Below, one piece after another: positions 11,311 through 22,390 of a DNA stretch of 64,000 nucleotides (its first letter is position 1; every line of letters starts with the position of its first letter). Where the stretch lies: contig CM060734.1 in NCBI GenBank assembly GCA_030704615.1, positions 622,001-686,000 of the forward strand, in the 5' to 3' direction. This DNA comes from Takakia lepidozioides. Taxonomy: Eukaryota; Streptophyta; Takakiopsida; Takakiales; Takakiaceae. The notes beneath the pieces are model-generated. The model was given only the letters and a program-made list of their open reading frames with translations, did not search any database and was not told where the DNA came from. The position numbers were made by a program, and so were the translations under genes.

Positions 11311-12836
11311 CTATGGCATTGTGGCTGAGGTACATGCCCTTCACTGCCCTGGCCTCTTGTTGTTTTGACAACTAACAAAACATGCAATCCGTGTAACGCC
11401 AAGTCCCTAACCAGCAAACCATTATAGAAGGAAGGTAGAGAGAAGAGAAAGTGAAGGAACTCGAAATTTCCACAGGTGGGGCCCAAGTGCCCACGGGAAG
11501 GGATCGACATGATCAATTACACCAAATTTTGCCCAAAGAGAAGGACAGAAAAACATTGTGGTTGTAGTCCCAAAGCCCAGTTTGGATAGAGCAGAAATAA
11601 AGATCTGAAAGGGATCAGGAGGATGGGAGAAGGACAGTGGCCCACTACCATTATAGAAGACTTGATCCAGTTGTGAGACTAAACTTTGATAATGAACTTG
11701 ATTCCAGCCTTCAGATGTTTTGGAGAAAGCTCTTTAACATAGCATCAATTTGATGTGAGCTCTGATAATAGAATTCAGACCCAAGGAGGGCCTCAGAATT
11801 CAGCATTGTCTCCAGCCTCTCAAACTGAGTAAAAAGCGGTGAAGCTTTATTGCTTTCGAAATGCCTCTTGTTCAGAAGAAATGAGTTGCTCTGGTAAGGA
11901 AATATACCCTATCTGCATGCAAAGCAGCCACACGGGGCACCTTTCCCCAGCTGGATCAACCTGCTGTTTGCAGAAGTAAGCAACCTGCTCTTGTGTTGGA
12001 ACTTCAGCCCCGAGCCCAGTGTGAGAAGGCCCACTAGATGGTACCTGATTCCACTTGTTCATCACAGAATAGCTGAGCATATTTTATGCCAAGCTTCACT
12101 TGGTTTGCTTTTGAGAAGCAGTTATACTAAAAAAATCAAATCGGGGTTCACTTTTGCAGGTGGATGGCCATCCGTTTGATCTAGACAAGATGTTGTTGAT
12201 GGACTGGCGGGACTCACAAGGCCCTTCTGGCTGACAATCTTAAGCTCCCAACCTTCTTATATGCCATGCCCTTCTCTGCTAATCATATCTTTCTAGGTGT
12301 GCTCCTTGTCTTCTTATGTGTTGTGTTGCTCATGTGCGTTGAACCCTGGCAGTCTAGGCAGAGTTGCTCCTGGCTCTGACTTGAAAGCATACCCTGGTCT
12401 TCATAAGGTGACCTCAGCAATTTTGCATCATTCTGTAGGAAGATGCAGAATGTCTTCTCATTCTAACTCTCCTGGTCTGGGGAAACGTCATGTAGAACTT
12501 TTGACTCTCCGTCCTGAATGCATGATATCACTTTTGGGATGTAAGATGTGAATGTGTGGCAACCTTTGTGAATGGCTAACCCAGGGGGCATAAAAGATTC
12601 ATAGTTCCTTGGGACAGAGTTTTGAAGTTCCTTATTCACACTTGTCATTCATCCAAAAAATTGAAGTCATCATGAAAAAACCTCTTTGAACCTGCATATT
12701 GTTTCAACTCTTAATAATCTGGGTTTCGCCTCTGCAGAGGAAACATCGCTGGTGGCAAGGCCTGGGGTTCCAATTGACGTCGTCCCCTAACGAATGGAGG
12801 CACGCCTCGAGTACTTGGGAATCAACCATTGTTGGA

Positions 12837-13180
12837 CTGGTATGTCCATTTTTTAATACCAGACTGGTCCTGGTATGAAGGGTCCCAACCCCTTTTTCAT
12901 ACCGGCCCGAGTGACCGGAGCCACCGCCTTCCTCTTACGTTCTTGTTCGTGCAGCAGACCTCGCCCGACTTGCTATCTGTCACTTGGCAGGCTGATCTTA
13001 TGTTAGATGGTAGTCAGTTTTTTGAAAGTCTTACTTGCGGATTCAGAACTGCAGAGATATGATAGCTACAGTACTATTCTAACATTACGATGTATGCTGC
13101 ATGATCATTGCTACGTGGTACTATAGTTGAGGTGAAATTTGCTGTGCATTTCTAAAAATGTGGCCATTCTGGTGAGAAGG
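12837..13180. other. No gene seen
   Basis: The lycopene cyclase homology stops here and its last exon is not found. A local inverted repeat lies at about 12873-12903 (GGTATGAAGGG, then CCCTTTTTCATACC after a short loop). Otherwise I see nothing. Confidence 0.4.
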
Positions 13181-13182
13181 CA

Positions 13183-14197
13183 GTGGTTTTGAGTGGTCAT
13201 CGTTCTGGTGAGAAAGCGGTGAGGAAGCGAGTGAAGGTAGAGGGTAGTGTGAAGGCGCAAACCAAGTATGCGCCACCTGTGCATGCTACACCACCTGTCA
13301 TTATATTTGATGGCAAGAATGATGTCACTCGCGATATGTTTGCAAAGACATACGATCTTTGCAATGAAGGGCTGCCACCGAGAGCTTTGATCCCAGGCAG
13401 AGATTGCACTGAGGCCGAAGTTGCCGAGCTTTTTGGCACTCTACTGAACAAGAACGGTTATAGTTACTTACACGATCCTGCTAATTGAGCTTATCACTAG
13501 AGTTGAGGAGCTTTGGATGATCATTCATCAAAAGCAACATGTCATTGCGAGCCGTATGGTAATCAAAGCCATAGCTAGAGGGATTTTCTGTGAGAGAAAC
13601 GGTAGAAAAGTTAATTGGGCTGTGTTTGGAGAGTTGGCAGTTAGGGAAGCGCTGCGAAAACTCCAAAACGTGGAGCTTCTGGGAGGTGGGGATATTAACC
13701 CAGGGAACATAATGTTACAGAGATCTGACATTCCAAAGCCTCCCACTCAATGTAGTGGAGATCAAACCCGAGCTGTTGCGCACTAAAGATGACTCCCAAT
13801 ATGAGGTTCCCTCCCTGGCCTGTTCTTAGGTACTACAGGCCTGCTGCTATTTGCTGTGACTTCAGTTTCGTGCAGGATCTGATTCAATCACCAGGTTGTC
13901 TCTGTGGCCGTGCCAAGAGATTTCATGGTTTCTGTCATGAGGATACAGGCAGAATTCCACCTGCCTGGTTCTGCCCCCAAACAACACATACGTACCATGG
14001 ACTTGAGCAACATTGGGCACACAAAGCTGAAAGAACTCTTCAGCCTTGGTATAAATCACATACCTCTCAAACATACTATGTTGGAGGATATGGTTGAAGA
14101 GTGCAGACAGAAGCAACAACAACCCTTGGTGGGTCTAAGGTTCTTATTCACAAATAAGAAAAATGCAGATAATGGACACATTGTTTGCCTTGCTTGA
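13183..14197 (+). pseudogene. Unidentified broken coding region
   Basis: Three plus-strand stretches read like real protein but in different frames: 13183-13488 (with FDGKNDVTRDMFAKTYDLCN), continuing after a 1-base shift near 13485 into ELITRVEELWMIIHQKQHV and 13517-13786, then 13904-14197 (MAVPRDFMVSVMRIQAEFHL, then IGHTKLKELFSLGINHIPLK). The last segment resembles the region before the RT domain of some non-LTR or Penelope-like retroelements, but no RT domain follows, so I give it no function. The first codons are uncertain because no good ATG is seen near 13183. Confidence 0.4.
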
Positions 14198-14271
14198 AAC
14201 ATGAGATCATTGTTGGCATTATAGCCCTGATACAACCAGCAACATAGCCAGCAAGAGATGGTTCACATCTT

Positions 14272-15370
14272 CTAGGAGCAGGGACAGCCACACATCCTAT
14301 TCCCATGCACATAGTGCTGTGGAGCCCTTGGCATCCAAATGGAAACTGGACTCCCGGACCCATACTTCCAATTTCGCCATACCTGCCAACTCCGTGTTGA
14401 TTCAGCATGAAACTCTGTTGCAGATGCGAATGAGCGACCAAGAACTATCCTCAAACGCACAAGGAGGCATCTGTACCTATGACCACGGCAAAACATGCCA
14501 TGCGATCAGCACCAAACAGAGTAGGCTACAAAACTAACGGTGTCCCCTAAACGAGGGTTGATAAGAGATGAAGAAGAGACCTACACAAGCACTGAGAATA
14601 CCTATAATGAATGAAAGCCACCCCCCCACTAATGGCCACAAAGGTACTGACTAGTTTAGATTGCATGCTTAGAGAAACACAAGGAACACTCATCTCTGGC
14701 CATGTGTTATATGTAAAAGGAGTAAATGTGGAAATGTAAGGTGCATACCTCACTGGGCCTGTCTACTTATGTGACTTTCGTGTCTTCAAACGGCCAGCAG
14801 CCCGTGTATTCTTTGCTGCAGACACCCGTGCCTTGACTTGTACCATGGGTTTTTTGGGCTTCTTTCTAGGGGAATGTCCATCATGGTTGTCTTTTGCAAC
14901 CTGCTGGTTACACTTTAACAAGACAGGTGGTGGTGACAAAGCATCATCTTGCATAGCCGTATCCAAATAATTGTCAGGAACAGATTGGGAGTACGGGTCC
15001 TCACTGACCATCTCATGGTCTGATTCATCACCTGTGCTTAACAGTTTCCTCACCAACTTGGGGTGAGATCTACCAGGGGGGGCACATCTGCAGGTTTCAG
15101 ATGAGTCTCAATTTGCATATACTGTGGATTCTGCTGATGGTGTACTCCAACTCCCAATTGGGTTGTGTAACAGTTAGGCTTAGAGTTTGGAGATGTTACC
15201 TCCATCCCACAGCCACTTGGCTTCTTTATTATTGCAGCCAGCTCAATGCTCGCGACGGATGGGCTCAGTAGAGATGATCTGTTAGCTCCCACATGAGAGC
15301 GTACCCAAGCTGCGATATGATCATTAGTCGAGAATGAAATTGAAGTACAGGTTGGGTTTGCTCCCACCCC
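14272..15370 (-). pseudogene. Possible nuclear-protein remnant
   Basis: Two minus-strand stretches, 15367-15050 and 15056-14763, join across a 1-base frame change near 15053. They give a ~200-residue Ser/Pro/Asp-rich protein ending in a basic tail (SPRKKPKKPMVQVKARV) that looks like a nuclear localisation signal. Further on, 14441-14272 has a Gly/Met/Gln-rich stretch (MGPGVQFPFGCQGLH) of the kind found in the tails of some bHLH transcription factors. No bHLH or other DNA-binding domain is visible between them, so the link is speculative. Confidence 0.22.
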
Positions 15371-16335
15371 ACAGTCAATGAGACAATTAAATGAAAATGT
15401 GACCCTGATAGGACTACAAATAGAAAGTCAAAATGGACTCCAGCACATACTATTCTTGGTAAGCAGGCTCATCTGGAAAAGTAAACATCAGATCCTGAAT
15501 TCTGGAGAAAGGTTCAGTCAAAGCCACCAGGCTGAACGAGCAGCTCTATCAAAAAAAAACTAGTAGCTAATAGTCCGACCCTCTTTTTCGCATTCCTCTA
15601 CACATTGATCAAAGGAATATTGATGCAAGCATAATGTGCTTGACTGGGCCAAAGACTTGCCCACTTTGAAGGCAAGCAATGATAAAACGGTGACATGCCC
15701 ATAAAGAAATGTGCACAAGCCATCGAGGCCTTCCAAAAGGTTGTTGTGGCATGACATAATCTCAACAGAAAGGATTGGAAGTGCAACTAGGCCTCAGTTT
15801 GCAGACCTGCAAAAATTTCTACATTTTGATGGAAGATGGTAAAAAAAGAGCTTTGCAAAACAGGAATGGCTCTTCCCTGTTGCGACGATACCCAATGCCT
15901 GTCACATGCGGTAGAGTATTTCCTATTCATTGACTACTTGGATCCAAGACAATGATTCATTCATGCTACACCTTTGGGCTCAGGAGGGACTCTATCACCC
16001 GAGTGTACTTTCTAACTGTTGACCATCAAATGCAATGCAAGAGAGGTCAAAAATTGGCTACTAAGATCCTAAATCCAGCAGCTGGGAGTGACGATACAAA
16101 CCCAGTGCAGCAAAATTGACTTGATCTGCATAATCGGGCCCATCCAGGAGCCTTTACAGCTATCCATACGAATCTTTTGGCTCAACCCAGTAAAACATCT
16201 CGTTTGCAAATTCCATGTTCAATGTTCAATGTATATTCAATATTCAATGCTTAGTATATTCAATATTCAGAAAGTAGATAGATTCATAAATAAATAAATA
16301 AAATAAGTTCTACGGTTGAGGGGGAGGAGAGAGTG
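15371..16335. other. No gene seen; short AT-rich repeat
   Basis: I recognise no domain. At about 16215-16270 the phrase TATTCAATATTCAATG repeats imperfectly, followed by an AAATAAATAAAT run near 16285. Confidence 0.4.
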
Positions 16336-16339
16336 TGGA

Positions 16340-16735
16340 GGGGGGTCAGGAGGATTTGACCCCCAACCCTATGCAGCCTCTTTAGAGGGTACTCTCCACT
16401 ACATTACCAAAGATACATCAAAACCGACGGTCCTCTTTTTTATTTAATAGAGAAGTAGAGAGATTCTCAAAATATATATATATATACTACTGTTAAGTAC
16501 TACTGGGGGTCGAATCCCCCTGCCCGCCCTCCCCCTCAACAGTAGTACTTAGTTTTTTTTTTTTGGAAATCTCTCTATTTTACTATTAACTAAAAAGCAG
16601 GACTTTGCTTTCCCAAGTGGCGTTGGTATTGTAGTGGTCAGAAGCTTCTACCGGGGCTACATAGGGTTGAGGGTCGATCCCCCCCCTGCCCCCCCTCCCC
16701 CTCAACAGGTAGTACCTAGTATTTTTTATTTATTT
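16340..16735. mobile_element. tRNA-derived SINE-like modules, both orientations
   Basis: Three related modules. At 16610-16705 (+) there is an A-box-like GTTGGTATTGTAGTGGTCAG and a B-box-like GAGGGTCGATCC. At 16330-16420 (-) the reverse complement gives TTGGTAATGTAGTGGAG and GGGGGTCAAATCC. A partial copy near 16505-16550 (+) has GGGGGTCGAATCCCCC. Both plus copies continue into CCCTCCCCCTCAACAG and a T-rich tract. Box spacing fits an internal Pol III promoter, but none folds as a functional tRNA by eye. Confidence 0.5.
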
Positions 16736-16739
16736 TTGA

Positions 16740-16935
16740 ATCTCTCATGCATGCAAAGAGGACACTTATGAAGGTGATACCATTTGGTTTCAAAACTTCC
16801 TGTTGCACTTGCTCAAATTGTTGGAGGGCCTCCCTACAACCCCCATGCTGAGCATACCCAATGATCATTGCGCGCCATGAGACCACATTTTGTTTTGCCA
16901 TATTGTCAAAAACTTCGTCGCTCCCAGGTGTTTCC
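16740..16935 (-). pseudogene. PPR protein fragment
   Basis: The minus strand encodes EVFDNMAKQ, then NVVSWRAMIIGYAQHGG and FEQVQQEVLKPNGITF. This is the classic end of one repeat and one full repeat of a plant PLS-type pentatricopeptide repeat protein; such proteins bind organellar RNA. Only about 60 residues remain, ending in unrelated sequence and a stop. It sits beside the SINE modules and is clearly a relic. Confidence 0.8.
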
Positions 16936-16939
16936 CTTA

Positions 16940-18180
16940 AAAATAAAATAAAAAAATCCCTTGAGTATATGCTTTATTGCTCGGTGTGGGGGAAGGTTCC
17001 CCCTTTGTCAGCATATGGATAACCGTGTATGTGCTGAGAGGTTTCTCACAGTTCACATAACTTTTGCAGTGGGTCCTCAATGATTTGCACAGAGCAGGTT
17101 TGTCAAAGTTGAATATATAATGAGTGAGAGAGCCTAGGGACAAGTCTGTCAGGCATGCCTGGTTCAGTAGTTTATCTCAGCCACCACCACTTAGCCACCA
17201 GCTCCTTATTCTCCCCACTTCAAATAAATGCCCACAATCAATGCATGGTGCAGTGCTCTAGTGCCACTCATAAAATTTCACTCTCATAGCCCAAGCTCGT
17301 CCCGGCCATACTAAAACATATGTAGTATTCAAACCTTCACAATATAGTCCATCGAGTCACTAACAAGGGAACTCTAAACTTGAAAAATGATCTCTGTTGA
17401 AGGATGGCTGCTGAAAAAATATCTACAGGTACCACATGCACATAGACAGAGCATATATGAACAAACCGAAGTAACTCGAAAAAGTAGTGGCACGGGTGCT
17501 CAATGATATATTCCCTAAGGTGAAAATCATGTCCTGAAATCCAAATGCACATTCAGTAAAGAAGCTTTTCACCAGCAACAAACCATGAAATAGCTCTGTC
17601 CACAGCATACCACAACAGAAGTGGTTGTTATAAGGATCTGCAAGCTAAGTTTCAACAGTACAGATAACATCACATATGGAGATCACTATCCTCCAGCAGT
17701 GACAACAAAGCACCCACTACCCCATCTGCTGCGATGCACACTACAAACACACCCCCCTAACTTGGGCTGCTAGTGGGGCCTCAACTTTAAACTAAGAGAT
17801 CCCAGCACCATGTCACGCCAGGTTACACCACTGTAATAGCACTGTTTGGATCACAACACCCCCGACCAAAGAGATTACCAACGACACCCATACATACGGG
17901 ATTAGATGCCATCTCCACTAAATTGCTCGCATAGGTGCCTCTATTTCTCTGATCCAGACTGGTGATGGACGTGGTATGTCAGTATGCACGCACTGAAATT
18001 ACCATCCTGGCATGAGACCACGGTCACTACCAAAATACGAGCAATGCACAGTTGGATTTGCCGGGGTACACCTTTGACTGCTACTGTCATAAACAACAAA
18101 CCTCAGAAATATCGATGACCATTCAATCCTAAATGTAAGCAGTAGAAATTGGCCTTGTTAGCCAGTACAGCCAGTGTAGC
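16940..18180. other. No gene seen
   Basis: Short open stretches only, without recognisable domains, splice structure or repeats. Confidence 0.4.
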
Positions 18181-18184
18181 TACC

Positions 18185-19605
18185 ACGTGAGCACGCTTGG
18201 CACACTAAGCGTGAGCAGAATCCCTTAAGCGTGAGCAGATTGTAAGCTTGAGCAGATTAGGGAAGCGGAGCCTACAGCCGAGGTAATATAGGGCCTATTG
18301 CCGTGGACGCAAACTCTTTTGAATGGAAATTCACGTGGGACCAAAGATGTCGCATGCAATGTGGGATGAATATGTGATGAAAAACTGTCGGATGAAAGAA
18401 ACATGGATGAATGAAAGAAGTGAAGGGATGAATGTGGGATGAAAAGCCGCCCTGAAGAATGGAGCATGCATGGACTGAAATAAGATTGATTGTACGGCAT
18501 TGATTGTACCCTTTTTTTTGGACGACACCTTGGCTGGAATTAAGCTTCTGCCAAATTAAAATACACTTATTTAAACTCAACAACACATACAATTTCCGTT
18601 GAGCTTCTTTATGACACTTGAATTTTTCCAATATCCTTCTGCTTGGAGGGGTGGAGATTAAGTTGGCGTCAACGCCATCTTAATCCAGACCTAGACAAAC
18701 ATACAGACAGGCAGGGTTCTTGAGTGGTTTCTACCTTTCTGTTTGTCAATTTCCTTGTGCTTAGAGAGGTGGAAATTAAGCTGGCGTCAACACCATCTTA
18801 ATCTAGACCCAGACAGACAGACAGGGTTCTTGAGTGGTTTCTGCTTTTCTGTTTGTCAATTTCCTTGTGCTTAAAGGGGTGGAGATTAAGTTGGCGTCAA
18901 TGCCATCTTAATCTAGACCTAGATAGACAAGTAGACAAACAAACAAACAAACAAACAAACAGATACACAAACAGACGGTAGGACTTGAGTGGTTGCTTCT
19001 TTTCTGTTTTTCAATTTTCTTTAGCTTTAGAGGGGTGGAGATTAAGTTGGCGTCAACGCCATCTTAATCCCGACCCAGACATGTAGCCATTCAGACATAC
19101 CATTGCAATGACTCTCTATGATGTTGTTGAGCAAATTCACTCAGTGGAGATGGAACACAAGATGCAACATAGGAAGGTCACAGAAAGGGGTGCGACCGAA
19201 AAGGAATCCTCTTGTGAGATTGATGCAGACAAAACCTATTGGCCATCGTACACGAAAAGCAGCATCGCCCCCTCTCTCCTCCAAAGCAACTTCTTCCCTC
19301 TTCAAGCTTTTTACCTTGCTTACATGATAAGCAGACTGGAATCGATATTTTGCATTCATCCACTCTACTTTCATCCTGATTTTTTATCATATCACATTCA
19401 TCCATCATTCATCTACTCACCAAACTTATTGCCAAGCCGTAGTCACACTCCAGGAATACTAAGCTCCCATTTTTTGCGGTTAAGCCTTGCGGCAATAGGG
19501 CTTCTAGGAGTTCACGGACCGCGGTAATAGGCCCAACCCTAAATTCTAATTCCGAGGAACGTGAGCAGAATTCTGCTCACAGTATTTTCTGCTCACAATC
19601 TAGCA
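18185..19605. mobile_element. Foldback-like element with GTGAGCAG ends
   Basis: Both ends carry the same modules in inverted orientation: several GTGAGCAG(A) motifs (18185-18262 and, reversed, 19560-19600), then GGGCCTATTGCCGTGG (18288-18303), mirrored at the right by the reverse complement of GGGCCTATTACCGCGG (19514-19535). Inside these, GGATGAATG-type phrases on the left (18365-18435) face CATTCATCC-type phrases on the right (19352-19412). The interior holds the tandem array at 18640-19085. No transposase frame is present, so it is probably a non-autonomous foldback or MITE-like element. Exact ends and target duplication were not resolved. Confidence 0.5.
18640..19085. repeat. Tandem repeat with palindromic core (four units)
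   Basis: Four units of about 110-156 bp, each with TTTCTGTTTGTCAATTTCCT, a GTGGAGATTAAG lead, the palindrome and an (ACAG)n tract. The palindromes lie at 18657-18684, 18775-18802, 18885-18912 and 19041-19068, with arms ATTAAGTTGGCG and CGCCATCTTAAT around TCAA. The same core, slightly changed, recurs at 21086-22117. Confidence 0.85.
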
Positions 19606-20795
19606 CGCCCCCAACCAGTGTGTGAAGGACCCCTTTCTTGGACTTCCACAAAAGACTGAAGAATCACTCTGGGCAAGGTATGCTTTATATGTCTCATTTA
19701 AGTTGCACAAATCTCTCGTGCTTAATGCAAGAGAGTAAAATCAGAGAGAAAAAAAACATAGAAAGGGAGAGGCAAGCACACCAGTAGTGGCAGGTGTGAA
19801 AGACTTGATTGTCTGCATGAAGGAGACGGGGATGTATCTAAGGCTCACGTTTCCCAGCACAATGTTGATGCAAAAAACAAATGACATGGGCAAAATGCAG
19901 CTCCATCGATCTACTGGGTTGACTTCAATTAAGGGTAGACTGGCTCGCTGTGAAGCCTTGCGTGCCCTCCATTCTGCTTCTACTTTCCATTCACCTCACA
20001 TCGTCTCCGAACTCATGGCCATTCATGCTCCGACACTATCTCCTTCTCCCTACAAATCAATCCCCCTAACACTAAACTTCTCACTTGATTCCATAATCTG
20101 ACTCAATCCATTCACTGTCACTTTTGCAAGGCTTGGTGAAGGGGTGAACAGCTGCAGCACATACCCAAATTACTACAGCCCATCAAAAAGAGATGCAAGA
20201 GTGAGGAAATAGCTTTCTCAAACGTACCAAGCAAATCAGTGTGTACATACTTTCACACTTGCGATGTTTCACTGCATTCATATGGAATGCAGAAAAAAAC
20301 GATGCGCATCTTGCATGACTACGAAGATTTCGTTTGCAGAGACAAATCATGCATCCCTCACTCTTTCCTCCCCCTCTACAATTGCACAGATCCATTTGCG
20401 CATCTACCCTGCCAACAAACTACCTTGTTACTGTGTCTCTGTCCATTGACTTAGCCTATGAAGAGAATCTATCCACGTGGGGCTTGAACCCACTGTGATG
20501 CCCAACCACTTCTGGCGTGCATGTGGGTGCAAGGTGTGGGTCAGGGCAAACTGCAAGTTTCATGGCCTACTGCTCATGAGGTCTAGCTGCACACATCAAC
20601 AATGAGAAATGCTACCTCTCCAGCGTCAATGGTGCCTCAGGGTCCATTCATAGACAGTTGTGCCTTCGTTTTGGACACTGACTCCAGTAGCAGTGGATAT
20701 TCTTCGTCGGAATGAATCGACTGTTTTCAAACGATTTTTATTAAAGCACCAAATGGCCTCTCCACCTTCTTTGCAATTGGGTGTGAATGAGCAGA
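19606..20795. other. No gene seen
   Basis: A few open stretches (for example 19787-20101, +) without recognisable motifs or neighbours that would support them. Confidence 0.4.
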
Positions 20796-20799
20796 TCCT

Positions 20800-20862
20800 G
20801 AAGCGTGAGCAGAAATCTGCTCACGGAATTTTCTGCTCACGGATTCTGCTCACGCTTTAGCA
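20800..20862. repeat. GTGAGCAG palindrome cluster
   Basis: GCGTGAGCAGAAA is followed by three inverted copies (TCTGCTCACG, TTCTGCTCACG, TTCTGCTCACGC). This is the same module, in the same order, as at 19558-19605. It is probably an end of another copy of the foldback family. Confidence 0.6.
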
Positions 20863-21079
20863 ATCCCCACAAGGTTGTGAAGACACTAGCCCTGCTCTTC
20901 AGAAAACCATCTCTATTGTAAAGCACAGGAGGGGGAGATGAGATGAGACTAAATCGCCCGTTGCAGCCACCGCATAACATGACAACTCAAAATCTGTTTG
21001 CAAATTTTCCAAAATAAAAAGCAAAACAAAATAAAAATCCGATTTTTATTTTATTTTTATTTTTATTTTTTCCCGATTG

Positions 21080-22160
21080 TGCTAGATTAAGGTGTCGTCA
21101 ACGACACCTTAATCTGGTTGCTCTTCTGGTGTGCTATTTGGGGTGAATGACATCTACAAATTATTCGGACTACATAACTTATGATTCATTGTCATGTCCT
21201 TCTTTCTGGTGACCAGAAATCCATGCTGGGTAAACGCTAACAAAAGCAAGGGTTGGGTTCAATTGCAAGTTTCAAAAAAAAAAAAAAAAAAAATGTTTTT
21301 TTTTTTTTTTTTTTTTGGTTTCCCTCCCCCCCCCCAAAGGCTGCTCTTCTGGTGTGTTATTTGGGGTGAATGACATCTACAAATTGCTCAGACTACATAA
21401 CTTATGATTCGTTATCATGTCCCAACAGGGCTGGGAATTAAGATGTCGTTGACAACACCTTAATGTCTGCTTCTTTGCACAAAAAATGTCCCCCACTATG
21501 ATTTTTCCAGGGGACATATTTGTTCTAGGGAGTATTCATGGGTTCATTTGTCATGTGCTGACAGGGGCTGCGATTTAAGCTATCGTTGACGACAGCTTAA
21601 TGCCTACTTCCCTGCGCATGCTAATCCCTGAGGATAGATGTTGTTGCAGTCATCCAACGATTTATTTATTTATTTTCTCCCGAATGTGCCTGATTAAGGT
21701 GCCGACGACACCTTAATCTGGCTGCTCTTCTGGTCTGCTATTTGGGGTGAATGACATGTACAAATTGCTCGGACTACATAACTTATGATTCGTTGTCATG
21801 TCCTTCTTCCTGGTGACCAGAAATCCATGTTGGGTAAGCGCCAGGTCTTTTGCTTGCAAAGCAGGGGTTGGGTTCATTTGCAAGTTTTCCAATATATATA
21901 TTTTTTATTTTTTATTTTTTATTTTTTTCCCCTTCACCCCCCCCCCCCCCCAAGGTGCCTGATTAAGGTGTCGTCAACAACACCTTAATGTGGCTGCTCT
22001 TCTGGTGTGCTATTTGGGGTGAATGACATCTACAAATTGCTCGGACTACATATTTTATGATTCGTTGTCATGTCCCAACAGGGCTGGGAATTAAGATGTC
22101 GTTGACGACACCTCAATGCCTGCTTCTATGCACAAAAAATGTCCCCCCTATGGTTTTTTC
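21080..22160. repeat. Complex tandem array with six palindromic cores
   Basis: A ~75-bp phrase starting TTCTGGTGTGCTATTTGGGG occurs four times (near 21125, 21345, 21725, 21995), alternating with palindromes at 21086-21113, 21437-21464, 21574-21601, 21693-21717, 21962-21989 and 22090-22117. The perfect form has arms ATTAAGGTGTCG and CGACACCTTAAT around TCAA. The larger block 21080-21500 is repeated at 21690-22150. Homopolymer runs of A, T and C near 21270-21335 and 21895-21950 separate the blocks. No coding sequence. Confidence 0.88.
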
Positions 22161-22161
22161 G

Positions 22162-22390
22162 GGGGGTGCTATTCCGTGAGCCCGGAGGCGTGAGCCTGTG
22201 AGCCCAGGAAACCGTGAGCCCAGCATAGGCTCACGCCACGTCAGCATGCATACAGGGCTATTTCCGCGGGTGTCACCTATTACCGCGGGTTGATCAGCCA
22301 TTTGCAGGGAATGCAGACTGGTTGTGTTACATCCATTGTATCCATCCTTACTATCCATTGCATCCATTTAGACGTTATAAACATACCAAG
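22162..22390. mobile_element. End-like module of the foldback family
   Basis: Four GTGAGCC(C) motifs (22176-22216) and one inverted GGCTCACG (22229-22236) are followed by GGGCTATTTCCGCGGG and CCTATTACCGCGGG (22254-22289), then several ATCCATT phrases (22330-22370). The order of parts resembles the ends of 18185-19605, with GTGAGCCC in place of GTGAGCAG. A matching second end was not found. Confidence 0.35.

Larger units (their letters stand above)
9090..12836 (+). pseudogene. LCYB: Lycopene beta-cyclase pseudogene with introns
   Basis: Lycopene beta-cyclase makes the two beta rings of beta-carotene in plastids. Exon 1 (9090-9703): Ser-rich, transit-peptide-like start, dinucleotide fold VDLVVVGVGPAGLAVAHRVS, then GVWVDEFEAMNLLDCLD and RPYGRVNRTRLKSKM. 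These fit beta-cyclase rather than epsilon-cyclase. Exon 2 (9991-10138, resuming about 11316-11329): DATGFSRQLV, then Y-G-I-V-A-E-V. Exon 3 (12160-12296): HPFDLDKMLLMDWRDS and PTFLYAMPFSANHIFL. Exon 4 (12738-12836): EETSLVARPG and RMEARLEYLGIN. Intron ends are GT-AG. Lesions: loss of one G in a G run near 9449, an LTR element in exon 2, a frameshift near 12230, an in-frame TAA near 12790, and no final exon for the C-terminal third. Angiosperm LCYB genes are normally intronless. Confidence 0.88.

Noticed and set aside
14148-14763. PIF-type bHLH transcription factor
   Set aside because: A Gly/Met-rich tail and a basic segment are suggestive, but no helix-loop-helix is present between them; kept only as a low-confidence remnant.
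16610-16705. tRNA gene on the plus strand
   Set aside because: Only internal promoter boxes are recognisable; no cloverleaf by eye, and related partial copies lie next to it in both orientations.
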